Numbered from the stretch's first letter, positions 50,860 to 63,081 are shown. The stretch: DNA of 64,000 nucleotides from Hemibagrus wyckioides (GCF_019097595.1 NC_080711.1:11428428-11492427), one strand, 5' to 3'. Made by a program: numbers and translations. Notes: a model not told the origin generated them from the letters alone.

Positions 50860-53800
50860 TACTGTTGATAGAAAACAATTAGAAAATACTCAATATTAAC
50901 TATTTAAACAATCAATAAATAAGGCATTTTTATACATTTTAGGTGAAAATGCATATTTACATTCGCAAGATCAAAACTTGCATTAGGATAAAGATTTAAT
51001 GAAACAACAGTTATTATAACATTCAATATGTCTCGATTTTAGAGAACAGGACCCCACAAATGTATGAAACCTATAGATAACAGACACTAGACCTGGAGTG
51101 TTATATAAACATGACTTAAACATAGTGCTCATTAAACCAAAATGTGAATGAGCTGCAAACAGTCATCAGGTTTGAAGCAGTGGCTGATGGGAATCCCTTA
51201 TAAATGACACACACACACACCACGCGCAACCCACAATGCAATGGGCCAAAGCCGCTTTCTTGGGTCAGGGAGGGTGGTTAATGACGTCCTCACCAGATTC
51301 ACGGGGCAGAGCGGTCTCAATGTGCGAGTGTTTCAGCCTTGAGCATGGCTTTTGGAACTGCCTCTGGCATAGCCATCTCTTGGGAAGCCACCTTGTCAGC
51401 CTCTGCCATGAGATGATCTGTCGAGCCCCTCCTTGGTCCTCTGGTGTTGGGTGAGCTGGTTTGCATACTACATGAAAAAGAACGCTAAATGTTATGATTA
51501 ATATATCCAACAGTATGAGAGTAATAAGTAAAAAAAAATGCAATGCAGAGAGAAAGATGTCATTGATTGGAAGTGTTATTCAGACAATAGAATTGCATCA
51601 CACTACATTCTGCAGGTAGTCCATTGTGTGTAGAGAAAGCTTACGAGAAAGCTCCAAAAGCTAGTGCTAAATTTGAGATTTGGGGGGAAAAAAATCCTGG
51701 TGAATGGTGACAGCGAAATGCTTGACACGTGACAGATTGATGGATTCTTTTGAAATATGACTCTCGTAGCCATGAGCAATCAGAAGCAGTAAAAAAAAAA
51801 AAAGCTGAAATGTGTGTGAACGATGTTTTTTATGTGAGACATGTCCCTCAGCCTAGTGCCCCCCACCACCACCACCCCGCCTTGGTAGACTAGCTGGGGT
51901 AAATGTAATGAAGGTGGATAGTAATTCTTTTCTCTGTCAAAACCGCACATGCATTAGCACATACAACCGGCCCTGCCACTCAGAACTACACCGCCCAGTC
52001 CTCTTTCTCTCACTCTCCACACACTGATAAGAATCACAATTGGCAGCCTTTCTGCACCCATATATTACAGTGCCAGCCTCCGGATACAGCACAGTGCTGA
52101 ACCATTAACACATGCTCAATCTTCCCAGTGCAGGGGGTTCATGTGGAAGTGGTGCATAAGGGGGTGAATAAGATATGTAGCGCCTTGTTACCCACCATTC
52201 TACATCTCTGAGACACAGTTTAAATGACAAATAGAACAGATGGGTGACTGTGGTACCTCTAATTCATTAATCTCTGACAGTCTCTCCTATTGCTGGGATG
52301 CGACTAAATCAAGGATAAGAAGCCTCTAAATAACAGTGGTGTAATGAGTCCTAATTGCACGGCCTGTTTGTTTTGGGTTCATTCAAAACCTGGCAAGAGT
52401 CGGGTCTTATGGATCGTGTGGCACATTGCGAGTGCAGGTGTCTGGTCATAATCAAAACTCATAAGATCACCATGTGTGGAAGGAATGCTTTCCGACCACG
52501 CCGTCAGCTAATTAGGATCTAATTATCGAGACGAGGCTAAACAATCTCAGCAGATGGTAGAACGTATGGAATTCCCATTTCACCATCCTTGTTTGTTATC
52601 TTCCTCCATTACTGTTTGCCCTACTTTCTAAATTCAGTTCACTCCTTCCTCTGTATGCTAGGAGAAGGCACTATCTTGTCTCCTCTTTCTGGAGTGGGTT
52701 CTTCCTCTCTCTTGTTCTCCCTCTATCTGGCTTGTTCGTCTCACTAAACATGTAATTTTTTATCAATTTGTTGATACCAGTAGAACCTAAACTTGATCCT
52801 TGCTCTCAATTGTTATCATTTCCACTTATTTCTCCCCCTATTCAACTGAGCAGATCGACTGATGATGTGATTTTCCATGTTAAGCAGCATGTAATTACAG
52901 GATTAAAGTTCCCTTGTCCAAGAATGAAAATTGTTTGTTGTGCAAGTCCATCAAAGGCATCAGACTTCACAGGGTTTGCTGAAAGGAGGCGAGGTGTGTA
53001 GGCAGGGGACTTTGATTGCCTGACTCTAGAGGCATTGGCCGGGGGGCAAGAAATATTTGTGCAAGGAAAATGTAGGTGCACGGTATCTCATTAATCGGTG
53101 GTTGGTTTTCTTGGCAACTCTTGAGTAGATATTGTGCCAAGCACTGTGGTGCCTAATTAAGTCCAAGATACACATCCCAAGACTCAAAGATTCCCCTGAT
53201 GCTGAGTCAGAGAGAGGGAATTAAAAGGTAGAAAGAGAGACAAGCAAAGAACAGAGGGAGAAGGAAAATGTAGAGGGAGAAGGAAGATCGTACTGGACAA
53301 ACTGGCATCAAAAACACTTGGAGAACGAAGGAAAGAAAGTAAGAAACAAACTAAGAATGAAGGGAAAGAAAGGGAAAAGGGATATGTGCAGGCATTGTGG
53401 TGATGCAGCTTGCAGGCTCTGATAATTCAATCTACTGGCCATTGACTGCCCCCCTTCACTGCACTGTCTTCACTCCTAATTAGATCTTGGTTTGATAGCT
53501 CAATGCTGCCTCTAATTGCGTTTGAGCAACGTCACCGGGCTCCCCGCAGCTCCGTAGATCAAAGTCGCAATGCCATGCTGCATTACACCTCAGTTAATCT
53601 CATCAATTACACATCCATTAACCCTCGGCGACCTATTCATAATCTGCGCACACGCAGTGGCACCCAGCCTTACCCAGCAAGGTAATGAAATTCAGCTCTG
53701 CATATTGTCATGCAGATTGAATTGTAACCGGAATTAAACAAAGTAATGCCGAGTTTCTTATTGTTTCCTCAATCTCATTTATAAATAATGCTGCATTGCA

Positions 53801-56800
53801 GTTAAGAGCCTCACCATTTGCATTGCTTCATGTTACACAACGCCTCCATGGCATTTCCAACTGTCCTGCGTAGGTGTCTTACAGGCCATAAACACATGTT
53901 GAGCAAGTGGCATCTGTTATGGACTTGAGCTTGTATAGGGGCTATATCGATATAATCTCATTGGCCATTACTGGAAATTAATACAGGGAAAGATGGATCA
54001 GGGGGTTTGAAATTCATTGCTTGGCCACGGTTTTTTTTTTTTTTTCCCTTGCCCTGTACAAATACAGGCTGCTGTGTGTTTGGTTTGAGCAGTAATGGGC
54101 TCCTTCACCTTGCTGCCAGGGCGGAGGGCAGTTCTCCCACTCAGGGAAGCTGATGAAGTATAAATCGACGGGGTGCTGGTTGTCACGGTGACGAGGCTCA
54201 CTGACAGAGTGACGGAGCAGGCTGACCTTCAACACAACCCACGAGTGGAGAGTGAGATTGTCCCTTAGCCAGCCCTTACAACTCACCTAAGAGCAGCCAT
54301 ACACACACAATCTAGGTTTACTGGGCCAAAGGCTTTGGTTATAGGTCATTATCATGTGGGGATGGCATAGCGAAATGTTTGAAGAGAGTGTTTTTAGGTG
54401 GCTGCTGCACTATGCACTATGAACTGTCCCTGATTGGCTTAGCAATACACAAATGCAGGTGCCAGACAATGATTAAATAGAGCATGATGTGGCCACTTTT
54501 ACCATTGAAATATAAAGGGGGGAAATTGCGAGTGCTGAATGCAAGCCCTCTCTGTATGATTGCATGCCAGCATGGTGCCCTGCAAAAGAATAATGGGGCA
54601 TGTTTTATGGATCCTGCCTGTTGCCCATTGCCTTTGTCTGGGCGCTATTAAAATTCTGTGTGCGCAGCAGGTGAGGCAAGAGTGGAGCAGTACCACCAAA
54701 TTCGACTTCAGCCATCAGGTTAAAAGAAGATGCTGTTCTGTGGCAGTTCTGGCAACCACACCAAGCCCAAGGACGCTCCAGAGCGGTGGGCAGCGCTTGA
54801 TGCTTGGAGACCAGCCACTAACACTGTTTCCCCTCAGCAAGCTCCTCTGCTACTGAGAAACCTCCCTCAGGCTCTCCATCTGGACCTGTGTTCTCTGACA
54901 CCTCCGCCTCTGCTCACACTTGCACACGCTACGTGTAAAAATTACCTCCACGAGTTGCACTTGGCTGCCGACCCGCATAGACCGGCCCAAAAAATGGTAA
55001 GCGTGTCCCTGCCGACCCCCTGCTGAATATCTGTAGCGAAAGAGTACCTGCCACCTCTAAAGCATATGGGCTCTAATGAGAAATGGCAGCTACATTACAG
55101 CTTTCCAAGACTGAATTTGGGATTTTCCAGAACAGGGGATTTTATTTGTGTATCCGTCTGTAACAGAAAGAGGTAGGAGGCCACTGTGAGTGAGAGGAAG
55201 TGTACTAATATCTGACATAGCTCCTGTAGATCAAAGACTTGCATTGAGCTGTTCAGTGTGTAGACCACCAGCATTCATTCTCACACATACTCACACTCTC
55301 ATTGTGGAACAAACTCCGAGCTGGATTGTACAACCTTGTGTATAAAAGCATTTGCAGCATCTGCTGTAATGCTACTTATCATCTCTGGCGTGATGCAGCG
55401 GGGAAGGTTAAACTAATTACTTCAACTTTATATCAAAACTTTCAAGTAGTCAAACTGGTCCAAACTGTAGCAGAGCACATATTTAAAAAAAATTAATTCC
55501 TCCACATCTGCGGGAAAACAGGTATTATTAGGCAGCTCTAGCAGTGAAACGTCTACCTGTTTTCTCTCTACTATTCCACCCACGGACCAACCCTCGCTCT
55601 GCACTGAGGGAGCAATTACTGCGAGCCTCAACCCTTTTCGATGGGGCCGCTCATCTCTTTTCAAACGCAGGTGCATTGTTATAGAAGAGCAATCGGCACG
55701 GGGGCACACAAGCCTTTCTGTATTGCCGGGTATATACGCTATGGAGCCTCCATTGGCACTGGCATGCAATTGTCTATTTTGTTATCTGCTGCTTTTAGGT
55801 AATCAGTGCTGGGGTTTGGTTTTTGCATGTGGAGGTCCCTAATGGTGCTGTATTTATAAAGCTGGATGGCTAAGTGGATGGACCTGCACGTTGGCAGAGG
55901 AACATTTACACAGAGGAGGAAATGAGGCTATTGTTGAAGTCTGGAGGGAATTGTGCTTTGGGGAGGTACAGGGGTTTGTCATTTATGAAGGTTGTTACCC
56001 AGTGGTAATGATTTGAGGAGCGGCAGGGGACATTAAATCGTTTGATTAGGCTGCTGATGGTCTGCTGGTATCAAATATAGAGGATAAGGAGGATCATCCT
56101 TTTCTAATTGAGTGTGTGTTGCGTGTTGTCCTCTGTTTTTATATTTTTTTATCCCTAAAAATGTACATTTTATGTACATGTGCAGTGTGTGTGTGTGTGT
56201 GTGTGTGTTTATGCAAGAGAGTAAGCAAATAAAAGTTTCTTGAAAGTATCCATGCAGGTGCCATGTCACACTTATGTGTCTGAACTCTACAGATATGCCC
56301 CGGAGCACCTTCATCTTTGTGTGTGTGTGTGTGTGTGTGTGTTTGCAGTGAGTAAGTAATAAAAGTTCTTCAATGTATCCATGCAGGTGCCATGTCACAC
56401 TTATGTGTCTGAACTCTACAGATATGCCCCGGAGCACCTTCATCTTTGTGTGTGTGTGTGTGTATGTGTGTCTTCATGTGTGTGTATTATGGAACTTTTA
56501 TTACACAGTCTACCCTCTTCCCTATCAGCACATTGTCTTCTACCTTGAACCGGAGGCTGTATATCCCTTCCCAGCTCCCACAGGACAGAAAATATCAGCA
56601 CTCTGATTCCAGATGTAGCAGCTCAGCCAATCTCTCATTGCAGAACTCAGCCGTGCCGCAAGGCATGCCATCCTAGTGCCACAATTAATATGAGCTTTAA
56701 TTAGATTCACCAAACACTGTGACCATCAGCTCTCACATAATCTACGTAAAGCTAGTCAGTGTGGTCGATACGTTGGGTCATGTGCTAATCAAGCATAGGT

Positions 56801-57215
56801 AATGAAAGCACTTTGTCTCCTGGGTTTGAGGCTTCTGCCTGTAAAGTGTGCCCCCGAGACTAGATAATCCACCTGTATTAGAAAGCCTAAAGATGAATGG
56901 AGGCACAAGGAGATCATAGCTCATTCTGTCACCTTCGCCAGGCGAACTGCTCCATCTTGGAGCACTCTTGAACATCTTCGCTCAGTTATGCCAGTGCAGC
57001 GCTGGGAGTCATACTCCATCTTCTGTCTAGTATATGTTCACACACCGGCTGAGCAGCACTTCTCTTCGAGATACACTGCAGGCTGCATTCCCAAACACTC
57101 TTTAAGCCTAATTGCACCGGCAGTAGTGATTCTTCACTGAATGGCTGTTTTGTTGTCTAGGACTGGCTTTAATCTCTGTACTGGACCTGAGTAACCAAGC
57201 ATTTCATGAATAAAT
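50860..57215. other. Transposon-poor non-coding block, candidate regulatory DNA
   Basis: Apart from homopolymers, a purine-rich tract (53205-53385) and the duplication at 56186, I recognise no transposon in 6.3 kb, unlike the rest of the window. Sub-blocks near 52490-52560, 53480-53850 and 56680-56760 hold clusters of TAATTA/ATTAA-type homeodomain sites and unbroken complex sequence. Confidence 0.4.
56186..56462 (+). repeat. 129-bp tandem duplication bounded by (TG)n
   Basis: Two copies start with a (TG)n run and carry tatccatgcaggtgccatg through ccttcatctttgtgtg. Copy two is offset 129 bp from copy one (catgcaggtg at 56251 and 56380). About 80 bp are identical; the stretch between the TG run and tatccatg has diverged slightly. 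A third TG run closes the array. Confidence 0.93.
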
Positions 57216-57325
57216 CAGTGGTGGCTCAGCAGTTCAGCTTCTGAACTAGTTGCAAGTTCAAATCACTACTGGTGCCTTGAGCAAACTTCAGTTGCTTGGA
57301 TTGTATCCTGCCTCAGTTATACAGT
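57216..57325 (+). repeat. Degraded tRNA-derived SINE head
   Basis: gtggtggctcagcagttcag (A-box-like), aagttcaaatcactactgg (B-box-like) and tgccttgagcaaac follow the order of the SINE at 23319. The 3' half is missing here. A SINE-type tail occurs separately at 58350. Confidence 0.6.
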
Positions 57326-57918
57326 TTGCATGCTCACGGTATTTGAATAGAAATGAGGACAAAATATACCTTTAAAAATTGTTACAATATCCTAAATGTA
57401 TCAAAATTCATTAATTTAGAAGTCAACAATAAAATGGGGGTGTAACCATTGAAACTAATCCAAAAGGATGAGTTTCATTAGTCAGAATTAATATAAATGT
57501 TTTACTATGACCCAATTTAGCCCATGTATGTGATCGGGCATGAGTTTTAACAGATATGTCAGAAACAATGGGCAAATATTGGCCAAGCAATATGCCAGAG
57601 TTACAACCGACACTGTTGGAAAAGTGTGTGGGCGTGAGGGTTAGAGGGCCAATATTACTACTGAGACCATCCAAAAGCTGTTCAGAGGGAATAAATGAGA
57701 TAGAGGGTAGTTAAAAGGCAAATAATGGGAAAGGAACATGCAAGTATTTTGCTTGTGATGATCACATGCGAGACCAAACAGAAAAGTTTTTGGTATAAAT
57801 GTAGTTCTTCGATTACGTTTGATGAAACTATTATATCTTGCCTTGTCTTTCACTAGCAACTATGAAGTGTACAATTTTGGACTAGATTTTCCACAGAGAA
57901 ATGATATCTGATCCCTGA

Positions 57919-57942
57919 TATTATTATTATTATTATTATTAG
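57919..57942 (+). repeat. (TTA)n microsatellite
   Basis: Trinucleotide run. Confidence 0.93.
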
Positions 57943-58349
57943 TCCAAGTCCACCAAAAATCCAGTACCTCCTCACTAAGTACCACAATGCACAGCCAAGC
58001 CTTTTAGCTTGAAATGTGTCCAAATAAACTTATTATATAAATACAGTCAGCTTAAGCTCTGGTAAAGGCAAATTGATGAAAAAAATATGTGATACTGTTT
58101 TTTGAAAGCTATAATTACTATAGACAAAAAGTGCTTGTTATTGGTGTATTAAATATGGTTTATATGTAATACACAGTGATGTGCATTCACTATTTAGAAC
58201 TGTGTTCAGTCTTGTGTCTCTTTTACTTCTGCACTATGTAATGCTCTATAGAGAAAAACCTAAAGAGTGAATAGGAAAGGATTGAGTGAGAGCGAGTTTT
58301 TAGTTACATCATTTGTCTTTTTGCTGTTAGGGGATGCAAACTTTTACCC

Positions 58350-58412
58350 TCAGCTCTAAGTCGATTTGGATAAAAGCTGAATGTTTGTGGAATGAATAAT
58401 GTAAATGCAAAT
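58350..58412 (+). repeat. SINE-type 3' tail fragment
   Basis: taagtcgatttggataaaag and gaatgaataatgtaaatgc match the conserved 3' end of fish tRNA-SINEs (usual form: tcgctttggataaaagcgtc). No head is adjacent. Confidence 0.55.
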
Positions 58413-59010
58413 CAATACACATTTGAACCATCTATTTCTTAATTTTGCCAAGATCAAAGAGAGAATGGTTGACTTTAGGAGGAAGCTGACCAAAAAAACG
58501 GACTAATAAACATCATGGGACAGGATGTTGGGCTAGAAGATACCTGCTCTATGGACAGTTATGATTTGGCTGTGGGAAACTAGTGTCTATCAGGGACATT
58601 GTATTACATCTGCTGTATGATTTACTGCCCCAACACCCCCCACCAACCCCCGAAATCAACCTTTACAACAGTTCATCACTGTGCCAGGACATTATTGGTC
58701 CTTGAATAAGCTCATCAGACATCAGTTTGCATTTTTGCACTTGGCGGCATTGTGTTTATTGTACGCCTGCTAACTCACTATATAATTACCCTATACTACT
58801 TACTGTGGACACTCTGCTGATTAAATCTGCTTTGCTGCGTATCTGTTGTTAAAGCTTGCATTGTCACTTACATTTATTCAGAGGACTGGTATTTACAGTT
58901 CTATTTACTTTATTTCTACTATTATAATCTACTATCTTACGGAACGCATTTATTTTATTACTCTGGTTTGTTTGAATTCTCTAAACACTAATGTGTTTTT
59001 CTTCACGCAG

Positions 59011-59170
59011 ATGACGTCCCACCCTACTTCAAAATGGAGCCCGTGGCAACCCAAGTGCACCTTGAAGGAAACCGTTTGGTTCTGACCTGCATGGCAGAGG
59101 GTAGCTGGCCATTAGAGTTCAAATGGCTGTACAATGGCACGGAGCTGACACGCTTCTCATTGGAGTACAG
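59011..59170 (+). CDS. sdk2: Sidekick (sdk2-like) coding exon, first half of Ig domain 1
   Basis: Internal coding exon of a Sidekick-family homophilic adhesion protein, a single-pass neuronal membrane protein with Ig and fibronectin III domains that guides layer-specific synaptic pairing, notably in retina. The exon follows acceptor ttcacgcag and ends at donor gtgagc. It is 160 nt, begins with the last two bases of a split codon (xAT, probably Asp) and ends with two bases (AG). The translation starts [10 protein letters not shown], then [12 protein letters not shown], which holds the first Ig cysteine, then the core Trp in SWPLEFKWL. An N-glycosylation sequon, NGT, follows. The [11 protein letters not shown] and [11 protein letters not shown] blocks are, from memory, characteristic of the mature N-terminus of Sidekick proteins. 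FSLEYR looks closer to sidekick-2 than sidekick-1, so the family is secure and the paralogue less so. The signal-peptide exon should lie upstream, in this window or beyond it; I could not find it. Confidence 0.9.
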
Positions 59171-60868
59171 GTGAGCTCTCCATTTGTCATTCCTGCCACA
59201 TAATTACTGAAACAAATAGACACATTAATCTCAGTTTACCTTTTAACAAATTTCTCATTTGCGGATATTTATTCAGATCCTTGCTCATTTCTATGCATTT
59301 ATTCAGAAATGGCGGAGGATCATAAGCCTCTTGAGATATGGCACCTCATTCCCCATGCAGGCGCGAAATGACTCTCTTATATCGATTCATTCCTGGCACA
59401 CATTAGTGCATGTCATTTCCTACTTGGTCATAGGGAACAAACGGAAAAGATTTGGCCCACCCTCTTCCCCCATTTGTTTTTTGCTCGATGCATTCTTTAT
59501 AAATGCAGCGTCCAGCATGTGTCAGGAATATAGAATTATATCCATCAAAGCATTGTTGTCAGTGGAATGCATTATGGTCCACAGCCACAAGAACCATGTA
59601 ATATTTATTATTGTAAAGGCAAAGTGAATTGCTTTTTGTTCCGCTTGATAGGTGCATTGCCTTCATTCTTCGCTTTATTGAGTAACACAGAGTTTGTGCT
59701 GACCATGGTCCTTTCTAACTCAGTTTAGCCTTGAGAATAGTACTAATGGACATAGTCAAGTGGGTCTAAACAGCAGAGAAAGCCTGCATGATGTTTCCAA
59801 GTCATGTAAGGCTGTTTTTTTGCAGTTAAGCTCTTGTTGATGAATAAGATAAATAATAAACCTTTTTTTTTATATGTATTACACAACTGATGATTTATTC
59901 ACTGTAATTGCATTGTGTAACTACAGCATACTTTTACTGTTAAAAATTAAAGTGGGATTAGAGTTATGTATTGTAGAATAGCATTTTTAACCCACCAGTG
60001 GAGAGCTTGAGTTCTGCCCCAGCCCTGAGCATAACCCTTTATCTTTAAAGAAAAGCAGTCCATTATTTTGGAAAAGCCTTTCAAGAGTCTCAGTGTGAGA
60101 TCCCAAGTGGCTCCCCACCTGTGTCCTTCTCTTCAGCCAGTCAACCATAGACCTGTGTGTGTGTGTGTGTGTGTGCATTTGGGACTGTCGATCATGCTTC
60201 TACCTCTTTTTCATCCGCACTTCTGATTAAAGAGAGAACCTGAATCCACTCGACTACAGTATCAGGAATCTGTGAATGGCACCACAGAGAGAGCTGAAGC
60301 AGCAGATAAGGAGCTCATTGTGAGCAGCTAAGTGAATTAGGATTCACAGAACAAAAGTGTACACTGGTCATGTGTACACATCAAACGCTAGAACTCCATA
60401 ACCTGCAGTGTTCAGACGAGATCCCTGGGGTGATTTAGAGAAGCTCACACACCTTACCCAGTTCCCACATGGCTCACTGAAGCACCTCTTCTGCATACTT
60501 TCTAATTCCCATTGATCAACACAAACGCATATTTGCTTTTGCACATAATGACCTCTCAAACTGTATGCTGTCATGATAGCATCAAGTAGTGCCTGAGAAA
60601 GTTTTCCATTATGGATAAGTGGGCTTACTTCTGTGGGTTAAATCTGGAGCAAGTCTGAGTGCAACAGCTTCACTCAAGCACAAAGCCAGTTAATTATAAC
60701 CAAAGACTAGCCTTTTTGTATTATTTCCTTTGTGGTGTATTTTTAGCAGCATTGTGCACGCGCGTGTGTGTGTGTGTGTGCATGTTTTTTGAATTGGACC
60801 CATAATCCTTCTTTTTGTTAAAGAAAACTAATATAAAATAGCCAAAAGGTGTTGTCTTTGTTGTCTTT

Positions 60869-61650
60869 GTGTGTGTGTGTGTGTGTTTATTTGTGTCTGT
60901 GTGTGTGTATCTGTGTGTCAGTGTGTGTATCTGTGTATATCTGTGTGTCTGTGTTGTCTATCTGTGTATATCTGTGTGTGTATCTGTGTGTCTGTGTGTG
61001 TATCTCTGTATATCTGTGTGTCTGTGTTGTCTATCTGTGTATATCTGTGTGTGTATCTATGTATCTGTGTGTATCTCTGTATAGCTGTGTCTGTGTTGTC
61101 TATCTGTGTATATCTGTGTGTGTATCTGTGTATCTGTGTGTATCTCTGTATAGCTGTGTGTCTGTGTTGTCTATCTGTGTATATCTGTGTATCTGTGTAT
61201 ATCTGTGTGTGTATCTATGTATCTGTGTGTATCTCTGTATAGCTGTGTGTCTGTGTTGTCTATCTGTGTATATCTGTGTATCTGTGTATATCTGTGTGTG
61301 TATCTATGTATCTGTGTGTATCTCTGTATAGCTGTGTGTTTGTGTTGTCTATCTGTGTATATCTGTGTATCTGTGTATATCTGTGTGTGTATCTATGTAT
61401 CTGTGTGTATCTCTGTATAGCTGTGTGTCTGTGTTGTCTATCTGTGTATATCTGTGTGTGTATCTGTGTATCTGTGTGTATCTCTGTATAGCTGTGTATC
61501 TGTGTTGTCTATCTGTGTATATCTGTGTGTGTATCTGTGTATCTGTGTGTATCTCTGTATAGCTGTGTGTCTGTGTTGTCTATCTGTGTATTTCTGTGTA
61601 TCTGTGTATATCTCTGTATAGCTGTGTGCCTGCGTGTGTATCTATGTATC
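60869..61650 (+). repeat. TG-rich minisatellite, left block (71/89-bp units)
   Basis: Tandem array built from tctgtg, tatatctgtg and tctctgtatag modules. The landmark ttgtcta recurs at 60954, 61027, 61096, 61167, 61256, 61345, 61434, 61505 and 61576, giving spacings of 73, 69, 71, 89, 89, 89, 71 and 71. The 89-bp unit looks like the 71-bp unit plus an 18-bp insertion. Because neither length is a multiple of three and the repeat lacks stops, several long CVYLCIS-type open frames arise; they are artefacts. Confidence 0.95.
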
Positions 61651-61652
61651 TA

Positions 61653-62846
61653 CAGGGGTTGGACAATGAAACTGAAACACTGGCCAATTTAGTGTTGGAG
61701 GTTTCATGGCTAAATTTGACCAGCCTGGTGGCCAATCTTCATTGATTGCACATTCCACCAGTAAGAGCAGAGTGTGAAGGTTTAATTAGCAGAGTAATAG
61801 CACAGTTTTGCTTAAAATATTGCAATGCACACAACATTATGGGTGACATATCAGAGTTCAAAAGAGGACAAATTGTTGGTGCACGTCTCGCTGGCGCATC
61901 TGTGACTAAGACAGCAAGTCTTTGTGATGTATCAAGAGCCACGGTATCCAGGGTAATGTCAGCATACCACCAAGAAGGACAAACCACATCCAACAGGAGT
62001 AACTGTGGACGCAAGAGGAAGCTGTCTGAAAGGGATGTCCGGGTGCTAACCCGGATTGTATCCAAAAAACATAAAACCACAGCTGCCCAACTCACTGCAG
62101 AATTAAATGTGCACCCCAACTCTCCTGTTTCCACCAAAACTGTCCGTCGGGAGCTCCACAGGGTCAATGTACATGGCCGGGCTGCTATAGCCAAACCTTT
62201 GGTCATTCGTGCCAATGCCAAATGTCGGTTTCAACGGTTTCAAACATGTATTGTTCTCTGATGAGTCCACTTTCACTGTCTTTCCCACATCCGGGAGAGT
62301 TACAGTGTGGAGAAGCCCCAAAGAAGCGTACCACCCAGACTGTTGCATGCCCAGAGTGAAGCATGGGGGTGGATCAGTGATGGTTTGGGCTGCAATATCA
62401 TGGCATTCCCTAGGCCCAATACTTGTGCTAGATGGGCGCATCACTGCCAAGTACTACTGAACCATTCTGGAGGACCATGTGCACCCAATGGTTCAAACAT
62501 TGTATCCTGAATGCGGTGCCGTGTATCAGGATGATAATGCACCAATACACACAGCAAGACTGGTGACAGAGTGGTTTGATGAACATGAAAGTGAAGTTGA
62601 ACATCTCCCATGGCCTGCATAGTCACCAGATCTAAATATTATTGAGCCACTTTGGGGTGTTTTGGAGGAGTGAGTCAGGAAACGTTTTCCTCCACCAGCA
62701 TCACATAGTGACCTGGCCACTATCATTGTATCTGTCATTCCCAAGACAAATTGATGCTGTATTGGCCGCAAAAGGAGGCCCTACACCATACTAATGAATT
62801 ATTGTGGTCTAAAACCAGGCGTTTCAGTTTCATTGTCCAACCCCTG
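61653..62846 (+). mobile_element. Tc1-like transposon with intact TIRs inside the minisatellite
   Basis: A 1194-bp element bounded by TA at 61651-61652 and 62847-62848. Its terminal repeats begin caggggttggacaatgaaac, and over 28 bp the two ends differ at one position. Size, TA target and inverted ends are standard for Tc1/mariner. TG-rich repeat lies on both sides, so it inserted into the minisatellite. Near-identical ends and a still readable transposase suggest a relatively young insertion. Confidence 0.95.
61839..62794 (+). pseudogene. Tc1-like transposase, inactivated
   Basis: Remnant of a DD34E transposase, the enzyme that cuts and pastes Tc1 elements at TA. From the ATG at 61839 it reads MGDISEFKRGQIVGARLAG and a helix-turn-helix (SVTKTASLCDVSRATVSRVM), then the second HTH region (CGRKRKLSERDVRVLTRIV). 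Around 62220-62250 there is a deletion and frame change. The next frame gives the first catalytic Asp in LFSDEST, VKHGGGSVMVWAAISW, the second Asp in VYQDDNAPIHTA and the Glu in SPDLNIIEPLW. In-frame stops lie at 62458 (TGA), 62620 (TAG, replacing Gln in the usual PAQSPDLN) and 62671 (TGA). Another frameshift precedes the C-terminus AAKGGPTPY, which ends at the TAA at 62792-62794. It cannot make active enzyme. Confidence 0.93.
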
Positions 62847-62848
62847 TA

Positions 62849-63081
62849 TGTATATCTGTGTGTCTGTATGAGTATCTGTGTGTATCTCTGTATTGCTATG
62901 TGTCTGTGTGTATCTGTGTATATCTGCGTGTGTCTGTATGTGTATCTGTGTATACCTGTGTGTGTATCTGTGTGTTTGTTGGTGTATCTATGTATATCTA
63001 TGTGTGTGTGCGTGAGTATCTGTTTGTGTAACTGTGTGTTTGTGTGTGGGTATTTGTGTATATCTGTGTGTGTGTGTGTCA
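62849..63081 (+). repeat. TG-rich minisatellite, right block, next to the splice acceptor
   Basis: Continuation of the tctgtg/tatctgtg array after the transposon, more divergent and without the ttgtcta landmark. It ends in a pure (TG)n run about 36 bp before the sdk exon at 63117. Confidence 0.9.

Larger units (their letters stand above)
57326..59010. other. Non-coding upstream of the first sdk exon in the window
   Basis: AT-rich with (TTA)n at 57919 and a SINE tail at 58350. It ends in a normal pyrimidine-rich acceptor (gtgtttttcttcacgcag). Confidence 0.6.

Noticed and set aside
54730..55026. 98-codon Pro/Leu-rich frame, considered as a signal-peptide exon 1 of sdk
   Set aside because: No signal-peptide pattern and no donor in the required phase.
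56033..56443. 136-codon minus-strand frame containing a repeated 24-residue block
   Set aside because: Explained by the 129-bp (43-codon) tandem duplication and TG runs; no splice or domain evidence.
60849..61562. Long Cys/Val/Tyr-rich open frames (up to 160 codons)
   Set aside because: They are readings of the TG-rich minisatellite, which lacks stops; frames restart every 89 bp.
60869..61650. Regularly spaced repeats, as in a CRISPR array
   Set aside because: Eukaryotic low-complexity minisatellite; repeats are contiguous, with no unique spacers and no cas genes.
61739..62221. 160-codon minus-strand frame
   Set aside because: Antisense shadow of the Tc1-like transposase.
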